Shown: positions 8,895 through 16,790 of the stretch, piece by piece | Layout: each line of letters begins with the position of its first letter | How positions within the stretch are numbered: position 1 is the stretch's first letter | NCBI GenBank assembly: GCA_022705575.1 | Contig: JAKJED010000003.1 | Span: 1 to 42,775, forward strand | Reading direction: 5' to 3' | DNA: 42,775 nucleotides | From: Patescibacteria group bacterium | GTDB lineage: Bacteria > Patescibacteriota > Minisyncoccia > RBG-13-40-8-A | Position numbers and translations under genes: made by a program | The notes under the pieces: generated by a model | The model's input: the letters and a program-made list of their open reading frames with translations, nothing else | What the model was told of the DNA's origin: nothing | The model's database searches: none

Positions 8895-9446
8895 TTAAAA
8901 CTTAACTTCCGGAACCGTTTTTTCTGCTTCGTCTGCTTCAAAAAATTCTCGTTTCTTAAATCCTAATATGCCGGCAATAATTCTCGAAGGAAATGTTTCA
9001 ATCTTAATGTTCAAATCTCTAACATTTCCATTATAAAATCTGCGCGCTGCCTGAATTTTGTTTTCCGTATCCGATAATTCTGTTTGTAGTTGTAAAAAAT
9101 TTTCATTTGCTTTTAATTGAGGATAATTTTCCGCTACCGCAAATAAACTTTTTAATGTTCCGGAAAGCATATTCTCTGCTTTTCCTTTTTCTTCTGCACC
9201 CTGCGCATTAATTGCCTTTGCTCTTGCCTCGGTTACTTGCTCAAACAATTGTTTTTCGTGCGCAGCATATCCTTTTACCGTTTCAATTAAATTCGGGATT
9301 AAATCATATCTTCTTTTTAATTGCACATCAATATCTGACCACGCTTCATCAGTTCGATTCTTTAATCTGATTAAACCATTGAAAACCGCAATTACCCAAA
9401 GAATAATTGCAACAATAACTATAATTACAATTAATAATATTGACAT
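8895..9446 (-). CDS. lemA: LemA family protein
   Basis: The 183-residue protein has one N-terminal membrane helix (about 3-25) and a long helical LemA domain (PF04011). Typical motifs are LKNRTDEAWSDIDVQLKRRYDLIPNLIETVKGYAAHE and ARRFYNGNVRDLN. LemA proteins are of unknown biochemical role but very often lie beside membrane proteases or DUF4178-type genes, as here with htpX. The C-terminus ends in an acidic EFFEADEAEKTVPEVKF-type tail, usual for the family. The identity is secure and the function is not. Confidence 0.95.
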   Translation of the reverse strand: MSILLIVIIVIVAIILWVIAVFNGLIRLKNRTDEAWSDIDVQLKRRYDLIPNLIETVKGYAAHEKQLFEQVTEARAKAINAQGAEEKGKAENMLSGTLKSLFAVAENYPQLKANENFLQLQTELSDTENKIQAARRFYNGNVRDLNIKIETFPSRIIAGILGFKKREFFEADEAEKTVPEVKF

Positions 9447-9536
9447 AAATATATAATTATTTTAATTATCCCAACGAACGATTTGGGTAAATTAAAAATT
9501 AAATTAATTAAATTAATTTATTATTTATATTATGTT

Positions 9537-10559
9537 TTAATTATATTCTTTTTTAATCCCTATGTCCAGTTTTGAAATAATTTCTTTATATTTATTAAGT
9601 ATTTTCATACCTTGCGAATTGGGGTGAAATTCCAATTGATTGTCATCAAAAATAATTCTTCCGTCTTCTCGATTAATTAAAGGATGATTTTTAATGAGAT
9701 ATTTTTGGAAAAAACCAAATATTTTTTCTAAAATATCGCCTAAAAATGTATTTAAAATTATTTCTTGAAAATTTCTGCAAATTTTCATTATTTTACTATT
9801 TTTAATTTTTTTCTGATTGTCTAATTTTTCAACATTATAAAAACATAAATAATTGCCAATCCATCTGTTTTCAAACTGAAAACGACCATAAATTCCTTTT
9901 TCTATTTCTAATACCGGAACCAGATGCGCATACAAATGAGCAACATATAAATTCAAAAGGCTTGATTTCAAAAAAATATCAGTAATATAATGATTTAAAC
10001 AAAATCGATTTTTTATTTTAGTTCCATATCTGCGTTTTCCGATAATTTGAAAAAATAAAGTTATTGAAAATCTTGTTGTCCAAATACGTTTATTTTTTGC
10101 AACAATTAATAAATCGATATCGCTTTCTTCACCAGCGTTGTGCATTGCCATCGATCCATTAATTAGCACCATTCTGACATACGGAATAATTTGAAGCCAT
10201 TTTATTATTTTTGTTGTTTGTTTCCATTTTTCATCAGAAATTTTTTGACGCTTTATTCTAATTTGATATAAATTTCTTTTTGTATTTTGCAGAATTTGTT
10301 TATTTAATAGATAATAAAATCCGTTTTTTTTACAGATATAATTCTTAAGATTGTCGCTTTCTAAAATTCTTAAAATATCAATAAATTTAATTTCTTTTAT
10401 CGGCTCAATTTTACTATTCTCGTCAATGTCGGATATTGCCGTAATATACGAAGGATTGATTAAGTATTTGAAAACTTCAAATCCAGTCAATGGATAGTCC
10501 ACAACATTATAATATGCAATCGTTGCTAATACTGATTTTTCCAAAAGATTTAATTTCAT
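9537..10559 (-). CDS. minimal nucleotidyltransferase-domain protein
   Basis: The 340-residue product contains a polymerase-beta-like nucleotidyltransferase core: LINGSMAMHNAGEESDIDLLIVAK has the GS motif and the D-x-D metal pair. The N-terminal 110 residues look like a helical winged-helix segment (LLEKSVLATIAYYNVVDYPLTGFEVFKYL), and the C-terminal part is helical. Similar proteins are common in Patescibacteria without known substrate. It is transcribed alone from an extended -10 promoter, divergent from the 51-residue gene at 10623. I cannot tell whether it modifies an RNA, a protein or a small molecule. Confidence 0.8.
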   Translation of the reverse strand: MKLNLLEKSVLATIAYYNVVDYPLTGFEVFKYLINPSYITAISDIDENSKIEPIKEIKFIDILRILESDNLKNYICKKNGFYYLLNKQILQNTKRNLYQIRIKRQKISDEKWKQTTKIIKWLQIIPYVRMVLINGSMAMHNAGEESDIDLLIVAKNKRIWTTRFSITLFFQIIGKRRYGTKIKNRFCLNHYITDIFLKSSLLNLYVAHLYAHLVPVLEIEKGIYGRFQFENRWIGNYLCFYNVEKLDNQKKIKNSKIMKICRNFQEIILNTFLGDILEKIFGFFQKYLIKNHPLINREDGRIIFDDNQLEFHPNSQGMKILNKYKEIISKLDIGIKKEYN

Positions 10560-10565
10560 AATTTT

Positions 10566-10574
10566 ATTATATCA
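10566..10574 (-). promoter_or_regulatory. extended -10 promoter of the nucleotidyltransferase gene
   Basis: TG-N-TATAAT on the minus strand (TG at 10573-10574, TATAAT at 10566-10571) is a strong extended -10, and no clear -35 is present. Six bases precede the ATG. It is divergent from and interleaved with the promoter of the next gene. Confidence 0.65.
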
Positions 10575-10587
10575 TAATATTATCATC

Positions 10588-10616
10588 TTGCTTTTAAAAA
10601 TGGTTTTTGTTATAAT
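10588..10616 (+). promoter_or_regulatory. promoter of the 10623-13910 operon
   Basis: TTGCTT (10588-10593), a 17-base spacer and a perfect TATAAT (10611-10616) are followed after six bases by the ATG of a 51-residue frame. The transcript should be leaderless. Confidence 0.75.
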
Positions 10617-10622
10617 TAAATT

Positions 10623-10778
10623 ATGAAAAGAGAGAATGAATTGCCCAAAAAAACAGCAGAAAAGATTAAAATGCGCGAAAAAAAGATAAAACCCAAAATG
10701 CCAGTTTCGGGCAAAAGCGTATTTGGGCTTAAAAAAATAATTAATAACAAGCCCCTTAATCACGCTCGGGGCAAATAA
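10623..10778 (+). CDS. 51-residue basic protein, hypothetical
   Basis: The frame MKRENELPKKTAEKIKMREK... ends in NHARGK and is very rich in lysine. The second half (PVSGKSVFGLKKIINNK) resembles a short nucleic-acid-binding tail, but I recognise no family. The case for a real gene rests on position: a near-consensus promoter ends six bases before the ATG, and the stop is followed three bases later by the start of the next gene. It would be the first gene of the secG-containing operon. The antisense frame over the same bases is less plausible because the promoter points this way. Confidence 0.6.
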   Translation: MKRENELPKKTAEKIKMREKKIKPKMPVSGKSVFGLKKIINNKPLNHARGK

Positions 10779-10781
10779 TTT

Positions 10782-11147
10782 ATGACAAAATTTATTTTGC
10801 GCATTATCGCAAACACTGTAGCAATTTTTGTAGCCGTACGCCTTGTAGAAGAAATAACTTTTACCGGCGATTTTATTGATTATTTGATTGTTGGAATTGT
10901 GCTTGCTTTAGCTAATACTTTTATCAGACCGATTTTAAAAATTATTTCCGCTCCGCTTATTTTTATCACCATGGGTTTATTTATGATTGTAATTAATGCA
11001 CTTATACTGTTTGCTGTAGATTATTTTGTGGAAGCATTAACAATTACTGGATTTATGGGGTATTTATGGGGCACAATCATTATTGCTATTGCCAATGCGG
11101 TTATTGTTGGATCATTTAAACAACATAAAAAAATAGAAACTGAGTAA
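10782..11147 (+). CDS. PF04020-type small membrane protein (phage holin 4 superfamily name)
   Basis: The 121-residue protein has four hydrophobic helices and the family-typical LALANTFIRPILKIISAPLIFITMGLF stretch, followed by a final short charged tail. The family name refers to a weak relation to phage holins. Chromosomal members are widespread, their job is unknown, and nothing around this gene is phage-like. It lies three bases after the small basic gene and ten bases before secG, so all three are probably cotranscribed. Confidence 0.88.
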   Translation: MTKFILRIIANTVAIFVAVRLVEEITFTGDFIDYLIVGIVLALANTFIRPILKIISAPLIFITMGLFMIVINALILFAVDYFVEALTITGFMGYLWGTIIIAIANAVIVGSFKQHKKIETE

Positions 11148-11157
11148 AGTAAAATAT

Positions 11158-11379
11158 ATGGACAGAATAATCAATATTATTCAACTTGTTATTGCGGCAT
11201 TTTTAACGCTTTTTATACTGCTTCAACAACGCGGAGCGGGTTCTTCTTCTGCTTTCGGGGGGGGTGGGGATGTTTATTTTAAAAAAAGAGGCGCAGAAAA
11301 AATATTTTTTGTCGCTACAATTATTTTAGCCGCACTTCTTTTTGCAAGCGCAATTTTAAGAATGGCGATTCTTAAATGA
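11158..11379 (+). CDS. secG: preprotein translocase subunit SecG
   Basis: SecG is the small auxiliary subunit of the SecYEG channel. The 73-residue product has two membrane helices (about 4-20 and 49-68) flanking the typical loop LLQQRGAGSSSAFGGGGDVYFKKRG. The size is normal. The next gene's ATG overlaps the secG stop (ATGA), which points to coupled translation. No Shine-Dalgarno sequence is visible before it. Confidence 0.95.
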   Translation: MDRIINIIQLVIAAFLTLFILLQQRGAGSSSAFGGGGDVYFKKRGAEKIFFVATIILAALLFASAILRMAILK

Positions 11380-13097
11380 TTAAAATTCCTACAATTTATC
11401 AATGGCAAAAATTTCCAAACGTCCTTAATAAAAAGGAGCGTTATTTTATTATTGGAATTACAATTTTAATAATCGTATCTATTTTTGGCTGGATAATCGC
11501 TCATAAATTCGCCACCACCAAAATCGCCCCTAACTTTGGGGGGAGTTTTACCGAAGGAATTATTGGCAGTCCTCAATATTTAAACCCGGTTTTAAGTCAA
11601 GCGAGTGATTCTGATCGTGATGTCACGGAGTTAATTTTTTCCGGACTTATGAAATATAACAATAAAGGAGAACTTATTCCCGACTTGGCTCAAGAATATA
11701 AAATTGGAGACAATGGCAAAATTTACGAATTTATTTTAAGAAACGATATTATGTGGCACGATGGAGAAAAATTTACAGCCGACGATGTAATTTTTACAAT
11801 AAACATCATTCAAAATTCAGATTATCGAAGCCCATTGAAAGCAGGATGGAGCGGAGTTGAAATAGAAAAAATTGATGATTACAAAATAAAATTTAAATTA
11901 AAAACCGCCTATGCTCCGTTTTTAGCAAATACAACCACAGGAATTATTGCTAAACATATTTGGGGAAAAATTACCCCTGTAGACTTTTCTCTGATACCAG
12001 AAAATTTAAATCCAGTCGGAACCGGACCATATAAATTAACAAAAATTAAAAAAGATAATAACGGTTTTGTTTCTTATATTAAACTTGAAGCATTCGGAAA
12101 CTACGATTCTGACAGACGGCCATTTATAAATGAAATAAATTTGAATTTTTATCCTGACGAAATAACGGCGATTAAAGCATATAATCGCGGACAAATCGAT
12201 AATTTGAGCATAATTTCAACAAAAAACATATCTTTAATTAAGGGAGAAAATAGATCTAATGTTAAAAAATTAATTCTACCAAGATATTTTGCCGTATTTT
12301 TCAATCAAAGCAGAAGCAATGTTCTTTCGGACAAAACAGTAAGACAAGCATTAAATTATGCAACCAACAAAAAACAAATTGTTGAAGATGTTTTAAACGG
12401 AAACGGAGAAACAGTCGACTCTCCTATACCTGCGGGCGTTTGGGGTCATGCTGAAAATCTTAAAATTTATGATTTTGCGCAAGAACATGCAAAAAATATT
12501 TTAGAAGCAGCCGGATGGAAAGATGCAGACAATGACGGCATAAGAGAAAAAGGCATAGAAAAACTTGAAATCGAACTAATAACTACTGATTTAAAAGAAT
12601 TGCAAAGAGTGGCCAATATCTTGCAAGAACAATGGTTGAAAATTGGCGTTAAAACCAACATTAAGATATTAGATATCGGTGAAGTGCAACAAAAATATGT
12701 AAGACCACGCGAATATCAGGCACTGCTTTTTGGCGAAGTTTTGGGAGCTGATCCGGATCCTTTTAGTTTTTGGCATTCAACCCAAAAAAAAGACCCCGGA
12801 TTAAATTTGGCTATTTACAACAACGTCAAAGTAGATGCTCTTCTTAAAGATGCAAGACAAATTTTAGAACCGGAATTAAGACTTAAAAAATATGCAGAAT
12901 TTCAACAATTGGTAATTGATGACGCTCCGGTTGTATTTTTATACAGTTCGTATCAAATTTATTTAACGGCAAAAAATATCAAAGGATTTGAAAATAAAAA
13001 TATTTCTTTGCCGTCGAAAAGATTTATTGATATAGAAAAATGGTATATAAAAACTCAAAGGATTAAAAAATCATTTGATGGCGCTAAAAACGAATAA
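11376..13097 (+). CDS. peptide/oligopeptide ABC-type substrate-binding protein
   Basis: The 573-residue product is a family 5 extracellular solute-binding protein (PF00496). A signal anchor (about 23-43) precedes the mature start PNFGGSFTEGIIGSPQYLNPVLS. Family motifs include DVTELIFSGLMKYN, LRNDIMWHDGEKFTADDVIFT, and later VRQALNYATNKKQIVEDVLNG. There is no lipobox, so it is probably held by the N-terminal helix and faces outward. It binds peptides or similar nutrients for uptake. No permease or ATPase genes adjoin it, so the partner transporter must lie elsewhere. Confidence 0.93.
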   Translation: MIKIPTIYQWQKFPNVLNKKERYFIIGITILIIVSIFGWIIAHKFATTKIAPNFGGSFTEGIIGSPQYLNPVLSQASDSDRDVTELIFSGLMKYNNKGELIPDLAQEYKIGDNGKIYEFILRNDIMWHDGEKFTADDVIFTINIIQNSDYRSPLKAGWSGVEIEKIDDYKIKFKLKTAYAPFLANTTTGIIAKHIWGKITPVDFSLIPENLNPVGTGPYKLTKIKKDNNGFVSYIKLEAFGNYDSDRRPFINEINLNFYPDEITAIKAYNRGQIDNLSIISTKNISLIKGENRSNVKKLILPRYFAVFFNQSRSNVLSDKTVRQALNYATNKKQIVEDVLNGNGETVDSPIPAGVWGHAENLKIYDFAQEHAKNILEAAGWKDADNDGIREKGIEKLEIELITTDLKELQRVANILQEQWLKIGVKTNIKILDIGEVQQKYVRPREYQALLFGEVLGADPDPFSFWHSTQKKDPGLNLAIYNNVKVDALLKDARQILEPELRLKKYAEFQQLVIDDAPVVFLYSSYQIYLTAKNIKGFENKNISLPSKRFIDIEKWYIKTQRIKKSFDGAKNE

Positions 13098-13098
13098 T

Positions 13099-13815
13099 AT
13101 GATCAATCTAAAAACAATAAAACCAGATATACGCTATTTAGAAGACATGAAAAGCGTAATTTACGACAAGAAATGGTTAAAAACAGCTCCAAATCGAGAG
13201 CTGTATTATATGTATCGTGATGTAGCAGAAAACGAAAAAGATTTTATGAAAATAATCCAAAACAATCTAAGATACGACATTACAGTTTTAAAGCCTCAAA
13301 AATTGGGAAAAGAATTCAATAAAACATTGGGTCATGACCATCCAATTGTTCCCGGAACCGATATTACCTATCCCGAACTTTACGAAATTTTAGAAGGTAA
13401 AGCAATTTTTGTTCTGCAAGATTCCAATGAAAACAACATTAATAATATTTTTGCAATCAAAGCAAAAAGAGGAGATAAAATTATTATTCCGCCGAATTAT
13501 GAACACTTATTTATGAATTACGGAAAAAATGATTTGAAGGTCGCCAACTGGATTTCTCGTTCATTTTCCACACATATTTACAAACCATTTAAATTAAAAC
13601 ATGGATTCAGTTATTACGCATTAAGAAAATTTTTAAAAATAAAATGGATTAAAAATCAAAATTATTCATCTGTACCAAAACTTGAATTTAAAAATCCAAA
13701 TAATTTCTATAAATTTTATATTCCAAAAGATTTGCCAATTTATAATCTATTAGAACAGCCGGGCAAATTAGATTTTCTTAAAAATCCGCAAAAATATAAT
13801 TGGTCTCTCGATTAA
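13099..13815 (+). CDS. cupin-type glucose-6-phosphate isomerase
   Basis: The protein matches the archaeal-type cupin phosphoglucose isomerase (PF06560), which interconverts glucose 6-phosphate and fructose 6-phosphate using a metal ion. The first cupin motif is GHDHPIVPGTDITYPELYEILEG, with two histidines and the glutamate, and the second is PPNYEHLFMNYG with the last histidine. I take the ATG at 13099, just after the upstream stop, giving 238 residues. A start eight codons earlier would overlap the previous gene. It lies in the secG operon and ends just before tRNA-Leu. This would replace the common PgiA-unrelated enzyme in glycolysis. Confidence 0.85.
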   Translation: MINLKTIKPDIRYLEDMKSVIYDKKWLKTAPNRELYYMYRDVAENEKDFMKIIQNNLRYDITVLKPQKLGKEFNKTLGHDHPIVPGTDITYPELYEILEGKAIFVLQDSNENNINNIFAIKAKRGDKIIIPPNYEHLFMNYGKNDLKVANWISRSFSTHIYKPFKLKHGFSYYALRKFLKIKWIKNQNYSSVPKLEFKNPNNFYKFYIPKDLPIYNLLEQPGKLDFLKNPQKYNWSLD

Positions 13816-13826
13816 TCATCGTAAAC

Positions 13827-13910
13827 GCGGGCGTGGCGGAACTGGAAGACGCGCAGCGTTCAGGTCGCTGTAAGAGCAATCTTGTGGAGGTTCGACTCCT
13901 CTCGCCCGCA
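13827..13910 (+). tRNA. tRNA-Leu(CAG), CCA not encoded
   Basis: The acceptor stem GCGGGCG pairs with CGCCCGC and the discriminator is A. The anticodon stem CAGCG/CGCTG encloses TTCAGGT, giving CAG. A class II variable arm and T-arm (GGTTCGACTCC) follow. The bases after the discriminator are TTT, so CCA must be added by a nucleotidyltransferase, unlike the tRNA-Ser in this window. Confidence 0.95.
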
Positions 13911-13915
13911 TTTAA

Positions 13916-13949
13916 AGCTTCTCTTTTTTTGTCGAAGCTCTTTTTTTTT
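13916..13949 (+). terminator. terminator after tRNA-Leu
   Basis: The stem agcttc / gaagct with a T-rich loop is followed by nine T. It ends the operon that runs from 10623 through tRNA-Leu. Confidence 0.75.
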
Positions 13950-13972
13950 CTAAAAAAATATTGTATACTAAA

Positions 13973-14012
13973 AATATGCCCTGTAGCGAATTCCTTGCCA
14001 CTACGGAGCAAT
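13973..14012 (+). repeat. 5' leader hairpin, copy 1
   Basis: A 10-bp hairpin (TGCCCTGTAG / CTACGGAGCA with a C-A mismatch) has GAATTC in its loop. It lies just after a TATACT -10 box (13964-13969) and ahead of the tRNA-binding gene. A second copy with compensating base changes stands before the mutase gene at 16637-16675 on the other strand. Confidence 0.65.
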
Positions 14013-14050
14013 AATATTAATTATAATTAATGAGAAATTTATTACAAAGT

Positions 14051-14398
14051 ATGAATAAAATAACTTTTGAAGATTTTCAAAAATTAGATATCAGAATTGC
14101 AACTATTTTGGAGGCAGAAATAATACCCGATACTGCTAAACTTTTAAAATTAAAAATAGATTTAGGCTATTTAAATATTTCTGGACAACCAGAGCTACGG
14201 ATTCTTGTTGCGGGGATCGGTACAACTTACAAACCAGAAGATTTAATTGGAAAACAAATTCCGATTTTGGCCAACCTCAAACCAAAAATTATTAAAGGCA
14301 TTGAAAGCAACGGAATGATACTTGCTGTAGATGTGGAAAACAAAGCCATATTAATGTATCCGGATAAATCGGTTCCTAGTGGCGCAAAAATTCGTTGA
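14051..14398 (+). CDS. tRNA-binding (OB-fold) domain protein, CsaA/MetG-C-like
   Basis: The protein is a stand-alone tRNA-binding domain (PF01588), the fold found in CsaA and at the C-terminus of methionyl-tRNA synthetase. ITFEDFQKLDIRIATILEAE and the motif ILANLKPKIIKGIESNGMILAVDV are characteristic. It probably dimerises and binds tRNA or RNA. The upstream ATG at 14030 is in frame, but the one at 14051 gives a protein that starts like its relatives (MNKITFEDF). A perfect TATAAT at 14022-14027 would place transcription between the two starts. It precedes trpS on the same strand. Confidence 0.85.
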   Translation: MNKITFEDFQKLDIRIATILEAEIIPDTAKLLKLKIDLGYLNISGQPELRILVAGIGTTYKPEDLIGKQIPILANLKPKIIKGIESNGMILAVDVENKAILMYPDKSVPSGAKIR

Positions 14399-14434
14399 AT
14401 TAGTAATTAGTGATTAATAATTAATAATTATACT

Positions 14435-15427
14435 ATGCGCATTTTAAGCGGAATACAACCAACAGGAACATTGCATATTGGAAACTATTTAGGAGCAATC
14501 AAGCAATGGGTGGAATTACAAAACTCCAAAAATTTTGATGAAAAAACAGGATGTATTTTTATTGTTGTTGACTTGCATTCTTTAACTGTTGATTATGACC
14601 CAAAGCAAATGCAAAAAATGATTTTAGATGTCGCAATGGATTATTTGGCAGCAGGAATTGATCCGAAAAAAAATACAATTTTTGTACAATCGCACGTCAA
14701 AGAGCATGCTGAACTTTCTTGGTTATTACAAACCATCACTCCTATGGGCGAATTAGAAAGAATGACACAATACAAAGACAAATCTAAACAAAACAAAGAA
14801 AATATTAATGCTGGACTTTTTGCTTATCCGGTTTTAATGGCAGCAGATATTTTACTTTATAAAACAACAATCGTGCCGGTTGGAGATGACCAAGCCCAGC
14901 ACGTTGAATTAACTCGAGAAATCGCTAGAAAATTTAATAATAAATTTGGACAGACTTTTCCCGAACCAAAAACACAATTGCAAAAATCCGGCGCACGCAT
15001 AATGTCGCTTACTAACCCAATGCAAAAAATGAGCAAATCAATTCCGCAAGGATGTATTTTCTTAACTGATTCCGAGCAAACAATTAGAGAAAAAATAAAA
15101 ACCGCGGTCACTGACTCGGGTAAAGAAATTAAATTTAACGAAACAAATAAACCCGCAATTTCCAATCTTTTAACTATCTATCATCTATTTTCCGGAAAAT
15201 CCATTCCTGAAATTGAAAAAAATTATGAGAATAAAGGATACGGAGATTTTAAGACAGGATTAGCAGATGTTGTTGTTGACAACCTAAGAAAATTTCAAGA
15301 AAACCGCAAAAAATTTGAAAAAGACCCTGAACTAGTCAAGAAAATTCTCACTCAAGGCGCCAAAAAAGCCCAAAAAATTGCCGAAGAAACAATGGAAGAG
15401 GTCAAAAAGAAAATGGGATTAATTTAA
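14435..15427 (+). CDS. trpS: tryptophanyl-tRNA synthetase
   Basis: TrpS charges tRNA-Trp. The 330-residue class I enzyme has the HIGH-type motif GTLHIGNYLGAIKQW near the N-terminus, the tryptophan-pocket region VPVGDDQAQHVELTREIARKFN, and the KMSKS motif KMSKSIPQG. The C-terminal helical anticodon-binding part ends ETMEEVKKKMGLI. The length is typical. The 3' end overlaps the convergent mutase gene by 26 bases. It follows the tRNA-binding gene with a 36-base gap. Confidence 0.97.
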   Translation: MRILSGIQPTGTLHIGNYLGAIKQWVELQNSKNFDEKTGCIFIVVDLHSLTVDYDPKQMQKMILDVAMDYLAAGIDPKKNTIFVQSHVKEHAELSWLLQTITPMGELERMTQYKDKSKQNKENINAGLFAYPVLMAADILLYKTTIVPVGDDQAQHVELTREIARKFNNKFGQTFPEPKTQLQKSGARIMSLTNPMQKMSKSIPQGCIFLTDSEQTIREKIKTAVTDSGKEIKFNETNKPAISNLLTIYHLFSGKSIPEIEKNYENKGYGDFKTGLADVVVDNLRKFQENRKKFEKDPELVKKILTQGAKKAQKIAEETMEEVKKKMGLI

Positions 15428-16595
15428 TTAACTTTTCTTTTTGTTCCTCTAATAATTCTTTTGTATTTGCTTCAATAGTTAAACGCATAAGAGGTTCAGT
15501 ATTGGAAGCGCGTAGATTAAACCGCCAATCTTTTGCCTCAACGGTTATGCCGTCAAGAAATGATATCTTGGCGGATTTTTTGTATTCTTTTTTAATGTTT
15601 TTAAACTGCGATTTAAATTTTTCCGTATCAACAATTTCAAATTCAATTCTTTCTAAATAATATTTATTAAATTCATTAACCAAATCCGCAAGAGATTTTT
15701 TTGTTTCCTGCATAATCTCAATAATTCTCATTAAAACCAACAACGGCGCTTCCATATATTCTGTTTCTTTAAAATAATAATGGCCCGATGCTTCGCATCC
15801 GAAAACAATTTGCTTTTTTGCCATTATTTCTTTTATAAACGAATGCCCGATTCTAGATAATATTATTTTATTTCCATTTTTTATTGCCTCTTCTTTTACA
15901 ATTCTGCTGTTGGCGGGAGTATAAAGAATTTTTCCCGCATTTTTAAAGCAATAATGAATTAAAATCGCTGAAATCAAATCAGGATCAATTTTTCTGTTAT
16001 TTTCGTCAGTAAAAAATATTCTGTCCTTATCATTATCAAACTCAATATTAAAATTGAATTTTGAAGTAAAATCCGATAAATCCGATGGTTGCAAATTTCC
16101 TTGTCCTAATTTTAGAATTGAATTAATGTAATTTCTTAAAATTTCTTTTGTTTCTGTTCTTCCCTTATTATTGCTATTGGTAGTAATATTTTTACTAATA
16201 TTTTTTTTTATTTTTTCCAATCCTTTTGTACCAATCGGCATTGCATTTTCTTTTACAATTTTAAAACCATTATAATTTTCCGAATTATGTGAAGCAGTCA
16301 CCATAATTCCTCCGTTAACTTTAAATTCTTTTACTGCATAATAAAAAACCGGCGTTGCAGACAATCCAATATTTATAATATCAACGCCAAAATCAGTTAT
16401 TCCTTTTATAATCGCTTCTAATAATTTTTCCGAAGACGACCGATCGTCTCTTGCTATAACCAATTTTTTGTTTGCTGATTGCGCTAAAATTTTAGCGCTT
16501 GCTTTGCCCAATTTATACGCCAGTTCTTCATTAATTTCTTCGGGATAAATCCCTCTTATATCATACGCCTTAAAAATTTTATCTAATTCGTCCAT
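15402..16595 (-). CDS. phosphomannomutase/phosphoglucomutase with a shortened domain 2
   Basis: The protein belongs to the alpha-D-phosphohexomutase family, which interconverts hexose 1- and 6-phosphates. It has KAYDIRGIYPEEINEE, the phosphoserine loop TASHNSENYNGFK, the metal loop DNDKDR (usual form DGDxDR, all three aspartates kept), FGCEASGHYYF in domain 3 and the phosphate-binding RASNTEPLMR in domain 4. Between the helix ILRNYINSILKLG and DNDKDR only about 30 residues remain where relatives have some 85, so most of domain 2 is missing. I choose the ATG at 16595 (MDELDKIFKAYDIRG). The ATG at 16619 adds eight residues not typical of the family. Confidence 0.88.
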   Translation of the reverse strand: MDELDKIFKAYDIRGIYPEEINEELAYKLGKASAKILAQSANKKLVIARDDRSSSEKLLEAIIKGITDFGVDIINIGLSATPVFYYAVKEFKVNGGIMVTASHNSENYNGFKIVKENAMPIGTKGLEKIKKNISKNITTNSNNKGRTETKEILRNYINSILKLGQGNLQPSDLSDFTSKFNFNIEFDNDKDRIFFTDENNRKIDPDLISAILIHYCFKNAGKILYTPANSRIVKEEAIKNGNKIILSRIGHSFIKEIMAKKQIVFGCEASGHYYFKETEYMEAPLLVLMRIIEIMQETKKSLADLVNEFNKYYLERIEFEIVDTEKFKSQFKNIKKEYKKSAKISFLDGITVEAKDWRFNLRASNTEPLMRLTIEANTKELLEEQKEKLIKLIPFSF

Positions 16596-16636
16596 ATCCC
16601 GTAGTAGATTCTTAACCATTATCTAATTATTTTGTT

Positions 16637-16675
16637 GCTCCGCAGCAGTTGAGAATTCACTACGGGGCATACAAT
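16637..16675 (-). repeat. 5' leader hairpin, copy 2
   Basis: On the minus strand TGCCCCGTAG pairs with CTGCGGAGCA, with the same C-A mismatch and the same GAATTC in the loop as the copy at 13973. The 5' arm CCCGTAGT can also pair with ACTACGGG, which ends just before the ATG chosen for the mutase. Confidence 0.65.
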
Positions 16676-16678
16676 TCT

Positions 16679-16687
16679 ATTATAACA
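16679..16687 (-). promoter_or_regulatory. extended -10 promoter of the mutase gene
   Basis: TG-T-TATAAT on the minus strand (TATAAT at 16679-16684) places transcription start just before the leader hairpin, which begins about 4-9 bases later. Confidence 0.6.
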
Positions 16688-16753
16688 CAAAAACAAACAG
16701 AGTTAACCCTGCCACCAAATTTACTAGCGCAAAATAGGACTTATAGTAAATAG

Positions 16754-16781
16754 TTGACTTTTATTATATTTTTGCTAATAT
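16754..16781 (+). promoter_or_regulatory. rpsF operon promoter
   Basis: TTGACT (16754-16759), a 16-base spacer and TAATAT (16776-16781) preceded by TGC (an extended -10) lie nine bases before the rpsF ATG. The 5' leader would be two or three bases at most. Confidence 0.7.
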
Positions 16782-16790
16782 GGATATATA

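Noticed and set aside
10572-10763. 63-residue minus-strand frame
   Set aside because: It is antisense to the 51-residue gene, whose promoter and spacing to the next gene favour the plus strand.
10782-11147. Holin-like name taken as a sign of a prophage
   Set aside because: The neighbours are secG and metabolic genes, and no phage structural or integrase gene is present.
13778-14030. Frames across tRNA-Leu on both strands
   Set aside because: The region is explained by the tRNA gene and its terminator; the translations are typical tRNA shadows.
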